From contig JAQBNQ010000527.1 in assembly GCA_028288545.1 (NCBI GenBank), positions 1-11,549 on the forward strand: DNA of 11,549 nucleotides, in the 5' to 3' direction. The position numbers were made by a program, and so were the translations under genes. Positions 1 to 6,412 of the stretch are shown piece by piece. Numbering within the stretch: the first letter of the stretch is position 1; each line of letters opens with the position of its first letter. The DNA is from Bacteroidota bacterium. GTDB lineage: Bacteria; Bacteroidota; Bacteroidia; Chitinophagales; LD1. The notes beneath the pieces are model-generated. The model was given only the letters and a program-made list of their open reading frames with translations, did not search any database and was not told where the DNA came from.

Positions 1-27
1 ATGGGTGTTTATGGGTGGATATAAAGG

Positions 28-52
28 TAAACATTTTTACAGTTTATGGTTT
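28..52 (+). repeat. 25-bp direct repeat, copy 1
   Basis: This 25-bp segment begins TAAACATTTTTACAG and ends GGTTT. It recurs at 491-515 in the same orientation with one difference (position 47 T versus 510 C). In both places a TGTAACA array follows downstream, 11 bp away here and 30 bp away at the second copy. The repeat and the array may therefore form one duplicated module. No function is known to me. Confidence 0.75.
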
Positions 53-62
53 ACTTACAAAG

Positions 63-115
63 TGTAACAGATGTAACATGTGTAACACGTTGTTAAAGTT
101 GTTACAGTTGTTACA
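63..115. repeat. TGTAACA dyad array A (3 direct + 3 inverted)
   Basis: TGTAACA occurs at 63-69, 72-78 and 81-87. Its reverse complement follows at 91-97 (TGTTAAA, one mismatch), 100-106 and 109-115. Each half has a 9-bp period. The array is an imperfect palindrome of two 26-bp arms around position 89, with 20 of 26 positions matching. Such a layout fits cooperative binding by a protein, or a hairpin when single-stranded. The binding partner is unknown; the helix-turn-helix ATPase encoded at 942-2015 is a candidate by proximity only. Confidence 0.85.
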
Positions 116-240
116 CTTACTTTTAGGTTGGTCTGGTGTCTGATGGCCGTTCTTCCAGTTGTTCTAGAATACAACTTGAAAGAACGCTAACCATATTTAC
201 TACGCAGGTCCATTGCGCACCAGACGCATAATTTAGCCAC

Positions 241-444
241 ATGATTTATCGTTTACAAAAAAGTGGAGAGGATTGGATTTTAAGACACCCCGATAAGACA
301 TTCCCACTCCTTACACACAACAAAGAAGCACTTATTAGCCTTATCCAGGATTATTTTAAGAAACGCAAGGAAAAGGCAACCCTTGATATTTTAGACGACT
401 GGGACAGACCCGAAGGGCGAAAGGAATTTGATCCCTTTGTTTGA
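241..444 (+). CDS. small hypothetical protein (67 aa) between repeat arrays
   Basis: This is a 67-residue soluble, highly charged protein beginning MIYRLQKSGEDWILRHP and ending in an acidic/basic tail. There is no signal peptide, membrane segment or cysteine. The pattern suggests a short strand pair (YRLQ...WIL), then a helix (about residues 28-44, KEALISLIQDYFKKRK), then a polar tail. This order loosely recalls small DUF2188-like proteins, but I see no decisive motif and do not assign a family. The amino-acid composition is that of a real protein, which is why I keep it. It stands alone between arrays A and B, on the strand opposite the ATPase gene, so it may be an accessory gene of the same element. 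No Shine-Dalgarno is visible, as is usual in Bacteroidota. Confidence 0.5.
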   Translation: MIYRLQKSGEDWILRHPDKTFPLLTHNKEALISLIQDYFKKRKEKATLDILDDWDRPEGRKEFDPFV

Positions 445-490
445 AAGGTCAAATAAGGGAATGGTGTTAAGGTAAAGTGTAATAGCGTGA

Positions 491-515
491 TAAACATTTT
501 TACAGTTTACGGTTT
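491..515 (+). repeat. 25-bp direct repeat, copy 2
   Basis: Second copy of the 25-bp sequence at 28-52, with 24 of 25 bases identical. The interval between the copies (463 bp) contains array A and the small gene at 241-444. The duplication might therefore have arisen by tandem copying of a repeat module. Confidence 0.75.
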
Positions 516-544
516 GCGGTTTTCAGTTGAATACAGGTGCAAAC

Positions 545-586
545 TGTAACAGATGTAACGGGTTGTTACAGTGTTACAGTGTTGCA
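545..586. repeat. TGTAACA dyad array B (2 direct + 3 inverted)
   Basis: Copies are TGTAACA at 545-551 and TGTAACG at 554-560, followed by inverted TGTTACA at 564-570 and 572-578 and TGTTGCA at 580-586. The inverted half uses an 8-bp step instead of 9 and the last copy is degenerate. This looks like a decayed or variant version of arrays A and D. Confidence 0.8.
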
Positions 587-608
587 ATTACTAATGAGGT
601 CGTATTTC

Positions 609-664
609 ATCTAAAGTCTAGTGTCTAGTGTCTAGTATCTAGTATCTGATTTCTAATATCTAAC
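609..664 (+). repeat. 7-bp tandem repeat block (8 units)
   Basis: Eight consecutive heptamers run in register: ATCTAAA, GTCTAGT three times (first at 616-622), ATCTAGT, ATCTGAT, TTCTAAT and ATCTAAC. The consensus is RTCTAGT, and units decay toward the right. It resembles the short tandemly repeated heptanucleotides described in cyanobacterial genomes, though the sequence differs. Related heptamers occur at 131-144, 865-892, 2041-2075 and 2262-2275, all within the left 2.3 kb of the window. Confidence 0.8.
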
Positions 665-707
665 CCCCGTTACACTTTATACAATAGGTAGTGCTACACA
701 TGTAACA

Positions 708-752
708 GTATATATAGTAATATACTTATGCATAGGTTAAGGTTAATATAGT
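708..752. other. AT-rich segment between arrays
   Basis: This roughly 45-bp stretch is almost entirely A and T at its left end. It includes the short inverted repeat GTATAT/ATATAC (708-713 and 720-725) and GGTTAA repeats (736-746). It lies directly between a TGTAACA site at 701-707 and array C at 762. In a replication origin this would be the place for a DNA-unwinding element; that reading is inference from layout alone. Confidence 0.4.
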
Positions 753-761
753 AGGGTAAGG

Positions 762-815
762 TGTAACAAGTGTAACAGAGTGTTACAGGTGTTACAGCTG
801 TTACAGCGTGTTACA
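762..815. repeat. TGTAACA dyad array C (2 direct + 4 inverted)
   Basis: TGTAACA lies at 762-768 and 771-777. Inverted TGTTACA lies at 781-787, 790-796, 799-805 and 809-815. All six copies are exact. Steps are 9 bp except the last, which is 10 bp. The asymmetry (2 + 4) shows that the number of units per half varies between arrays. Confidence 0.85.
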
Positions 816-864
816 GTATGTTTTCTATTGCGATAGGCATTTTCTGGTTTAGCATTTGCTTACT

Positions 865-892
865 ATTTGATTCCTGGTATCTAATTTCTGTC
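865..892 (+). repeat. 7-bp tandem repeat block (4 degenerate units)
   Basis: Four heptamers in register, ATTTGAT, TCCTGGT, ATCTAAT and TTCTGTC, match the looser consensus NTYTNNT of the block at 609-664. The block ends one base before array D, so the two repeat types are interleaved in this region. Confidence 0.5.
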
Positions 893-893
893 T

Positions 894-946
894 TGTAACA
901 CGTGTAACCACTGTAACACGGTGTTACATCTGTTACACCTGTTACA
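894..946. repeat. TGTAACA dyad array D (3 direct + 3 inverted)
   Basis: Copies are TGTAACA at 894-900, TGTAACC at 903-909 and TGTAACA at 912-918, then TGTTACA at 922-928, 931-937 and 940-946, all at 9-bp steps. The arms are 26 bp around position 920 with 22 of 26 positions matching. The innermost eight bases of each arm (912-919 and 921-928) pair perfectly. The array is 53 bp long, exactly as array A. It overlaps the 3' end of the minus-strand ATPase gene, whose stop codon falls inside the outermost inverted unit. It could also fold as an RNA hairpin at the end of that transcript, but no T-run follows. Confidence 0.85.
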
Positions 947-2015
947 GTTTCTCATCATCGGGTTTTTCATTTAATATTCTTTTCACTTTCATATGCGATA
1001 CTCCCAGTTCAACCGCAATATCCCGTAGGCTTAAGCCGGTCCTTTTCAATTCAATTACTCCTTCTGCCAGTGTTGATCTATCCTCATCGGTACACTGCTT
1101 AAGATGCTGGTATTCCTTGCCGAAATTCAAAAACCCGAACTGTAAAAAATTATGGGGCTTATCAATATGGCAAAGGCAAACATTTTCTCCGTCGTAAATA
1201 ATTTCGGTGTTGCGGGCTTTTATTTGCTTTATGTAGCGCAGACTTTTATCGCTGTAGCTTTCGCCAATAGAAAAACTGCTATCGCAAAAGTTCATCAGCA
1301 TTTTGCTGCCCTGCAAATCGTTGCGGGTAATGGGTTTGCCGGGGTCGCGCTTAGGTGTGTGGGCCAGGGCAAGTAAAGAAAGCCGGTACCTGTTCTTTAG
1401 CGCTTTTAACTCCTTCATTAAAGGTAGCGCATCTCTTGCCTTTTCGGTTTCGTTCCTTAAATAGGTAAGGTTATCAATGATAAGCACCTGCGCACCGGTC
1501 TCTATAATAGACTGTTCAATCGATTCAGCCAGGTATTGTTCAAACGTTAAGTGCTCGGGTATATCGGCGCAGGAGTTGATCTCAACCCGCGAAAAATCCT
1601 CGTCAAAATTATAGTGATCACTAAAATCTTTCGAGTAGCGGTTTTCCAGTTGCTTGGCGGTCAGCTCAAAATCAAAGTACAAAACGGGTTGCTTTTCTGC
1701 TTCCAGTTTAAAACCCCGGATAGCCTCGCCTTTGCTAATGCTGTTGCCTATCTGCACCGCTAAAATAGATTTGCCCACGTTGGTATCGGCAAACAAAATG
1801 CATATTTCGCCTTCAAACCAAAACTCGCTAAACAGCATTTTGGGTATTGGGTTAATACTGGCTTCGGCCATCCATTGGTTGGCAGGTTTTAAAGTAAGCA
1901 TTCCTTTGTTTTCGCGGGCCTTGTCAAACCCTGCAATGTACTTGTCAATTTCAGTTCTAATGTCGGTGGGACCGGTACGTTCATTTTCGAATTCCGGTTG
2001 GGGGGAGGAGTTCAT
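942..2015 (-). CDS. RepA-like AAA family ATPase with C-terminal helix-turn-helix
   Basis: This 357-residue cytoplasmic RecA-fold ATPase resembles the RepA/AAA_25 helicase-like proteins common in Bacteroidota mobile elements. Visible motifs: a Walker A-like ADTNVGKS at residues 76-83 (Ala replaces the usual first Gly), a conserved FDFE segment at 114-117, Walker B VLIIDN at 177-182, and the sensor-type region LALAHTPKRD around 215-224 followed by LQGSKML at 234-240. About residues 316-348 form a predicted helix-turn-helix (LSLRDIAVELGVSHMKVKRI), like those of resolvase tails. The protein therefore probably both binds DNA and hydrolyses ATP. The family is known for replicative helicase loading or unwinding on plasmids and integrative elements; a role at the adjacent TGTAACA arrays is inference. 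The gene stands alone, reads away from prfC and ends inside array D. The start at 2015 is the first Met; there is no Shine-Dalgarno. Confidence 0.85.
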   Translation of the reverse strand: MNSSPQPEFENERTGPTDIRTEIDKYIAGFDKARENKGMLTLKPANQWMAEASINPIPKMLFSEFWFEGEICILFADTNVGKSILAVQIGNSISKGEAIRGFKLEAEKQPVLYFDFELTAKQLENRYSKDFSDHYNFDEDFSRVEINSCADIPEHLTFEQYLAESIEQSIIETGAQVLIIDNLTYLRNETEKARDALPLMKELKALKNRYRLSLLALAHTPKRDPGKPITRNDLQGSKMLMNFCDSSFSIGESYSDKSLRYIKQIKARNTEIIYDGENVCLCHIDKPHNFLQFGFLNFGKEYQHLKQCTDEDRSTLAEGVIELKRTGLSLRDIAVELGVSHMKVKRILNEKPDDEKL

Positions 2016-2040
2016 ATGGAGTGGTTTAGGTGAGGAGAGA

Positions 2041-2075
2041 GTTTCAGATTTCGGGTTTCAAATTTCAAGTTGGAG
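2041..2075 (-). repeat. 7-bp tandem repeat block upstream of ATPase gene
   Basis: On the plus strand the units are GTTTCAG, ATTTCGG, GTTTCAA, ATTTCAA and the degenerate GTTGGAG, in exact 7-bp register. They share the purine-T start and 7-bp period of the block at 609-664 but differ in the core. The block sits 25 bp upstream of the ATPase start codon, so it lies in the promoter or leader of that gene. Confidence 0.6.
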
Positions 2076-2141
2076 AGCCGCTGTATTTCGCATTTATCCA
2101 CGCATGGGTTATGGGTCCGATGAGAATTTCGAATTGGAAGA

Positions 2142-2211
2142 AATTTCCCCCGCCGGGGGTGGACTGATAAATAGCGAGAGCAATTTATCGGGCCGGGGGT
2201 GGATGGGAATT
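2142..2211. repeat. REP-like palindromic intergenic element
   Basis: Three nested or adjacent pairings are visible. CCCCC/GGGGG flanks a 3-nt loop (2147-2151 and 2155-2159). GATAAAT/ATTTATC flanks a 10-nt loop (2166-2172 and 2183-2189). An outer near-complementary pair is AATTTCCC (2142-2149) with GGGAATT (2205-2211). The 12-mer GCCGGGGGTGGA is present twice (2152-2163 and 2192-2203). G-rich tails of the GGGGGTGG kind beside hairpins are typical of dispersed REP-like repeats in Bacteroidota, but I cannot verify copy number from one window. Confidence 0.45.
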
Positions 2212-2420
2212 ACCCCAATGAGGGCTTATTCAAAAAACAAACAATAAAATCGGGAAAAAACATCAGAAGTCAGAATTGACCTCTATCGAATAATGACACA
2301 AAAATACGGATAAATACACAAACAGAAAATTTCTTCGCCACTTTTTTTACACAATTCTATGTTTATTACGCAAGGTGCTGGTGCTTTAGGGGTAACAAAG
2401 GGGCTTCTCTCCTATTTTGT

Positions 2421-2428
2421 TATTTTCG
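2421..2428 (+). promoter_or_regulatory. possible -7 element of prfC promoter
   Basis: TATTTTCG matches the Bacteroidota -7 consensus TAnnTTTG with one mismatch and lies 45 bp before the prfC start. No good -33 TTTG is seen at the expected distance. A weaker alternative is TATGTTTA at 2358-2365 with TTCG 20 bp upstream. Confidence 0.35.
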
Positions 2429-2473
2429 CAGCCTTTACATTGAAGGAAACACAGAACAAGAATACCCGGTATT

Positions 2474-4075
2474 ATGGCAACTATAGATGAGATTAACAGG
2501 CGCAGAACATTTGGAATTATCAGTCACCCTGATGCGGGTAAAACTACGCTAACTGAAAAGTTGCTGTTGTTTGGCGGTGCCATTCAAACCGCAGGAGCCG
2601 TTAAAAGCAACAAGATAAAGAAGACCGCCACCAGCGACTTTATGGAAATAGAGAAGCAAAGAGGTATATCGGTAGCTACTTCGGTAATGAGTTTTGAATA
2701 TAAAGGGCGGTTGATAAACATTCTGGATACCCCCGGCCACAAGGACTTTGCTGAAGATACTTATAGAACGCTTACCGCGGTGGATTCGGTTATTATGGTG
2801 GTGGATTCGGTAAAGGGGGTTGAGGCCCAGACACGGAAACTGATGGAGGTTTGCGCTATGCGTAAAACGCCGGTTATCGTGTTTATCAATAAAATGGACC
2901 GCGAAGGTCGCGATGCTTTTGATTTGCTGGATGAAATTGAAAAGGAATTAAAGATACGCGTAAGGCCTTTATCGTGGCCCATTAACCGGGGAACTTTATT
3001 TAAGGGTGTTTATAATCTTCACAAAAAATATTTGAACCTGTTTAAGCCAAGCACTACCAAAGTGGCTGACGAGATGTTGCAGATTACCGACATTAACGAT
3101 CCTGCTCTGCAGGAACAGGTTGGCGAAAAAGATGCAGCACAATTGCGCGATGATGCAGAGACTGTGGAGATAGTGTATGATAACTTTAGCGTGGATGAAT
3201 ATTTAAAGGGAAACCTGGCACCGGTGTTTTTTGGTTCGGCAGTAAATAATTTTGGAGTGCAGGAATTGCTGGATACGTTTATTGAAATATCGCCAACGCC
3301 CCGTGGCCGCGAAACCGATACCCGCTTTGTTGAGCCAACCGAAAACAAGATGACCGGTTTTATTTTTAAGATACACGCCAACCTGGATCCCAAACACCGC
3401 GACCGTATTGCTTTTATGCGGGTAATAAGCGGAAAGTTTGAGCGCCACACTTATTATCACCATGTTAGGCTAAACAAGAATTTCCGTTTTAGTACACCGG
3501 TTACCTTTATGGCGCAGGAAAAAAGCATTGTTGATGAAGCTTATCCCGGCGACGTGGTGGGCTTATATGATACCGGTAGCTTTAAAATAGGCGACGTACT
3601 TACCGAGGGAGAAAATTTTCAGATAAGGGGAATTCCATCCTTCTCGCCCGAAATATTTAAAGAGTTGGTGAACACCGACCCTATGAAATCGAAACAACTT
3701 GAAAAAGGTATTACGCAGTTAACTGATGAAGGTGTTGCACAGTTGTTTACACAACAACCGGGTAACCGGAGATTTGTGGGTGCCGTAGGCGAACTTCAGT
3801 TTGAGGTTATTCAATACCGCTTGTTGCATGAATACGCGGCCAGTTGCCGTTTTGAGCCCATCAGCATGACCCGCGCCTGTTGGTTGCGTTCGGATGACCC
3901 TCAAAAGCTGGAAGACTTTATTCGATTCAAACACTCCAACATTGTTTACGATAAGGACGGGCACATTGTGTACCTGGCACCTTCCGATTGGTTTTTAAAG
4001 ATGGAAAGAGAGAACAACCCTCAAATTGAATTCCACTTTAACAGCGAGTTTAAGACGGAGAATACTATGGCATAA
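2474..4075 (+). CDS. prfC: peptide chain release factor 3 (RF3)
   Basis: RF3 is the translational GTPase that removes RF1 or RF2 from the ribosome after peptide release. At 533 residues it has the usual length for the family (E. coli RF3 is about 529). All GTPase motifs are intact: G1 HPDAGKTT at 18-25, the switch I segment RGISVAT at 63-69, DTPGH at 85-89, NKMD at 139-142 and the G5-type GSA at 254-256. Domains II and III follow, with the typical FKIHANLDPKHRDRIAF stretch near 300 and the C-terminal GAVGELQFEV and DWFL segments. The start is the first Met before the conserved TFGIISHPDAGKTT. A secreted PhoD-like gene follows after only 37 bp on the same strand, so co-transcription is possible but functionally unrelated. 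The gene looks intact and ordinary. Confidence 0.97.
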   Translation: MATIDEINRRRTFGIISHPDAGKTTLTEKLLLFGGAIQTAGAVKSNKIKKTATSDFMEIEKQRGISVATSVMSFEYKGRLINILDTPGHKDFAEDTYRTLTAVDSVIMVVDSVKGVEAQTRKLMEVCAMRKTPVIVFINKMDREGRDAFDLLDEIEKELKIRVRPLSWPINRGTLFKGVYNLHKKYLNLFKPSTTKVADEMLQITDINDPALQEQVGEKDAAQLRDDAETVEIVYDNFSVDEYLKGNLAPVFFGSAVNNFGVQELLDTFIEISPTPRGRETDTRFVEPTENKMTGFIFKIHANLDPKHRDRIAFMRVISGKFERHTYYHHVRLNKNFRFSTPVTFMAQEKSIVDEAYPGDVVGLYDTGSFKIGDVLTEGENFQIRGIPSFSPEIFKELVNTDPMKSKQLEKGITQLTDEGVAQLFTQQPGNRRFVGAVGELQFEVIQYRLLHEYAASCRFEPISMTRACWLRSDDPQKLEDFIRFKHSNIVYDKDGHIVYLAPSDWFLKMERENNPQIEFHFNSEFKTENTMA

Positions 4076-4112
4076 TTTCCATATTTTTACAGAAATAACA
4101 TAAACCCTGCAT

Positions 4113-6236
4113 ATGAGAATTTTATCCCTCTGCCTTTTCGTTTGCCTTTCGGTGTATGGTTTTGCGCAATCGGTAACACACGGGCCTATTATTGGCGGCG
4201 TAACTGATAGCTCGTGCAGGGTATTTGTGCGCACCTCTGCTGCCACTGCGTTTACGTTAGAACTTAGTTCATCCAGTTCATTTTCTACCATTGCAGCTTC
4301 GGCCAACGGCAACACCGACCCCGCGCTTGATAACACCGCTATTATTGAAATGAGCGGCCTTATATCCAACAAAAAATATTATGCCCGCATTAACATTGGT
4401 GGTAATCCGAGCGGCGATATTTCGAGGTTTGAAACTTTTTATGCGCAGGGCGCTGCACCGCACCAGGTATTCCTTACCGGTTCGTGTATTAAAGGGCTAA
4501 CCGATACCGATTCGGCCATATTTGTACAGGCAGCTACTGAAAATGCCAAGGCTTTTATATCGCTCGGCAACTGGGGCTATCCGGATGCAGATTCAGCCTG
4601 TTTTTATATTTACTACGGTGCACCGCCAACCAGTTGGGCCAAATCTTTTGCTTCGGTGCAAAGCAGTTACAAGCAGCGCTATACCAGCAGCAATTCATCC
4701 TCTTTCATTAAGTCATTTGCCCTTGACTATACCTACGACGACCACGATTATATGAATGAAAAAGCGGGTAAGTTTGAGTTATTGGGATATCATCTCAATA
4801 TATTCGACGGCATTGTTGGTGCACCAAACTCGTGGTCGCAACCGGTACAGGCAAGGCTTAATTTAATACAGGGGTACCGTCAAATGTTTCCGGGCTATAA
4901 TTTAGTTGACACAACTGAAGGGCTGTATCACAGTTTCCGCTCAGGCAATGCAGAGTTTTTTGTGTTGGATGTGCGCAGTATGAAGGGAGGCACTTTGCGG
5001 GTAGATACCTCGGGCAGTAGCAGCCATTGGCTGTATCGCCCGGTTGCTAACAGTTACATGCTGGGGCCCAACCAAACCAATTGGCTTGAAAATGCTCTGT
5101 CAACATCTACAGCTACCTGGAAATTTATTGTTACCGCTGTGCCTTTTAATATCGGCAATCGTTTTGCGCTGGATACGCTTATTAAACTGGGTAACGCTAC
5201 TTCGCCATACTGGCACCCTAATTTGCCCTGCTATCCTTTTCCGATACCCAATGCCTGTTACGCAGCTACCAACAACTTTGCCGATATGTGGGCCGGTTAC
5301 AAAGCCGATGCAGATACCGTGCTCAATTATGTTTTTGCCAACAACATTAAAAATGTTTATGTGCTTAGCGGACACACCGGCACCGTAGGTTTGGATGATG
5401 GCGTTAACGCAGGTTTACCCGAGTTAATGAGCGGCAACATGAAGCTGACCAACAGCCAGGATGCACTGCTGTTTCAAAAATTTATGGGCTTTAGTGTGTG
5501 GGACCTTGGCGGCAGTGGTCTTTGCGGGCAAAGCAACTTAAACACTACTTACGGAAAGGTGGAAGTTTTTGGCGATGATTCCCTGCGCTTAAGTGCCATC
5601 GACCAAACAGGCACTGAAGTTACCGGTTATAATTTTTACGCTAACGCTGCGTATAAGTACAATCCAAATTATCTGGCGCACAGACTGCCTACTGCGGTGA
5701 ATGATGTGGTTTCCATGTTAGAGAATGATACAACTACTATTTCCGTGCTAACAAACGATATTAATATCAATAACGACTCCCTATACACCAACCTGTTAAG
5801 CAATCCTGCGCATGGTACTGTTACCGTAAACAGCAACAACACCCTTACTTATTTGCCTGATACAGGATATTTTGGAGTTGATACTTTCAGTTACACGGCC
5901 TGTAACCGCTTAAATGCGCAATGTCAAAACTGTTCATCGGCAAAGGTTACTGTTAGTGTTTCGCAGGTTACCGCTATTACCGAACTTGGAAACAATGTTC
6001 GTTTAAGAGTTTACCCTAACCCTGCAGAAAACATACTGTTTGTAGAGATACTAAACAGCACCGAACCTTTTGAAATGGTACTGATAAATCCGCTTGGGCA
6101 ACAGCTTTTAAGCAGGGATTTTACCGGCAAAGCAAGTTTAGACATTTCGGCCCTACCAGCCGGAAACTACTATTATACCCTTGTAAATAAGGCCAACGGC
6201 ACTATTAAGAATGGCAAAATAGCAGTAGCGAGATAA
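4113..6236 (+). CDS. secreted PhoD-like phosphatase-family protein with Ig-like domain and T9SS sorting domain
   Basis: This 707-residue protein starts with a signal peptide (about residues 1-18, ending in YGFAQ). A PhoD-type N-terminal beta domain follows at about 21-110, then a metallophosphoesterase-like domain to about 520, an Ig-like/cadherin-type repeat (about 527-616, AVNDVVS...LTND...GYFGVDTFSYT) and a type A T9SS C-terminal sorting domain (about 630-707, VYPNPAENILFVE...LPAGNYYYTL). Family landmarks seen are GSC at 123-125, DDHD at 209-212, FFVLDVRS at 282-289 and GLPELMSG at 434-441. The usual LGDW/LGDY is LGNW at 151-154, and the usual SGDxH is SGHTG at 419-423, so several metal-binding positions are replaced. 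The protein is probably exported across the outer membrane and surface-bound or released. It may have weak, changed or no phosphatase activity. Confidence 0.85.
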   Translation: MRILSLCLFVCLSVYGFAQSVTHGPIIGGVTDSSCRVFVRTSAATAFTLELSSSSSFSTIAASANGNTDPALDNTAIIEMSGLISNKKYYARINIGGNPSGDISRFETFYAQGAAPHQVFLTGSCIKGLTDTDSAIFVQAATENAKAFISLGNWGYPDADSACFYIYYGAPPTSWAKSFASVQSSYKQRYTSSNSSSFIKSFALDYTYDDHDYMNEKAGKFELLGYHLNIFDGIVGAPNSWSQPVQARLNLIQGYRQMFPGYNLVDTTEGLYHSFRSGNAEFFVLDVRSMKGGTLRVDTSGSSSHWLYRPVANSYMLGPNQTNWLENALSTSTATWKFIVTAVPFNIGNRFALDTLIKLGNATSPYWHPNLPCYPFPIPNACYAATNNFADMWAGYKADADTVLNYVFANNIKNVYVLSGHTGTVGLDDGVNAGLPELMSGNMKLTNSQDALLFQKFMGFSVWDLGGSGLCGQSNLNTTYGKVEVFGDDSLRLSAIDQTGTEVTGYNFYANAAYKYNPNYLAHRLPTAVNDVVSMLENDTTTISVLTNDININNDSLYTNLLSNPAHGTVTVNSNNTLTYLPDTGYFGVDTFSYTACNRLNAQCQNCSSAKVTVSVSQVTAITELGNNVRLRVYPNPAENILFVEILNSTEPFEMVLINPLGQQLLSRDFTGKASLDISALPAGNYYYTLVNKANGTIKNGKIAVAR

Positions 6237-6252
6237 AAATTTTGCCTTACTA

Positions 6253-6283
6253 TTTGAAAAACTACGCAAGTCTTATACATTTG
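6253..6283 (+). promoter_or_regulatory. Bacteroidota-type promoter of tRNA-Val
   Basis: TTTG at 6253-6256 and TACATTTG at 6276-6283 are separated by 19 bp. This is an exact match to the known Bacteroidota sigma-factor consensus TTTG-N19-TAnnTTTG. Transcription would start near 6290, giving a leader of about 46 nt before the tRNA. Confidence 0.75.
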
Positions 6284-6335
6284 CGCTCCGCTTTGAAAGA
6301 AGAATCCACTTTTTCAGAGCAGGAAAAAAGCAAAA

Positions 6336-6410
6336 GGGAGCTTAGCTCAGCTGGTTCAGAGCATCTGCCTTACAAGCAGAGGGTCACTGGTTCGAACCCA
6401 GTAGTTCCCA
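6336..6410 (+). tRNA. tRNA-Val (anticodon TAC)
   Basis: A complete cloverleaf is visible. The acceptor stem is GGGAGCT (6336-6342) with AGTTCCC (6403-6409), including one G-U pair. The D stem is GCTC/GAGC. The anticodon stem is TCTGC/GCAGA around the loop CTTACAA, with anticodon TAC at 6371-6373. The T arm is ACTGG-TTCGAAC-CCAGT, and the discriminator is A at 6410. The 3' CCA is not encoded. The anticodon reads GUA and, with modified U34, other valine codons. An integrase stub lies directly downstream, which suggests that the 3' end of this gene once served as an attachment site. Confidence 0.97.
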
Positions 6411-6412
6411 CA

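Larger units (their letters stand above)
445..941. other. 497-bp repeat-rich non-coding region
   Basis: I see no credible gene here. The stretch holds the second 25-bp direct repeat, TGTAACA arrays B and C and the start of D, two blocks of 7-bp repeats and an AT-rich segment at 708-752. Scattered single or variant copies also occur: CGTTACA at 668-674, and TGCTACA at 692-698 followed nine bases later by TGTAACA at 701-707. The density of protein-site-like repeats suggests a replication, partition or regulatory region rather than a plain spacer. Confidence 0.7.
2016..2473. other. 458-bp intergenic region between ATPase gene and prfC
   Basis: A divergent spacer without a credible gene. It carries a short 7-bp repeat block near the ATPase start, a palindromic REP-like element at about 2142-2211, two more heptamers (ATCAGAA and GTCAGAA, 2262-2275) and a possible prfC promoter at its right end. 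The right end of the accessory, repeat-rich section probably lies here, because heptamers and TGTAACA arrays stop before prfC. Confidence 0.6.

Noticed and set aside
63..946. CRISPR array suggested by regularly spaced short repeats
   Set aside because: The repeat is only 7 bp, spacers are 2-3 bp, orientation inverts within each array, and no cas gene is present.
1654..2247. 197-residue open frame on the plus strand, antisense to the ATPase gene
   Set aside because: It lies mostly antisense to a well-supported gene and then runs through the 7-bp repeats and the REP-like element. The translation shows no family features.
3019..3450. 143-residue minus-strand frame inside prfC
   Set aside because: It is a shadow of the highly conserved RF3 reading frame.
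4113..6236. Frameshift or truncation in the PhoD-like gene
   Set aside because: Signal peptide, catalytic-type domain, Ig-like domain and sorting domain follow in one uninterrupted frame, so the altered motifs are substitutions and not a reading-frame artefact.
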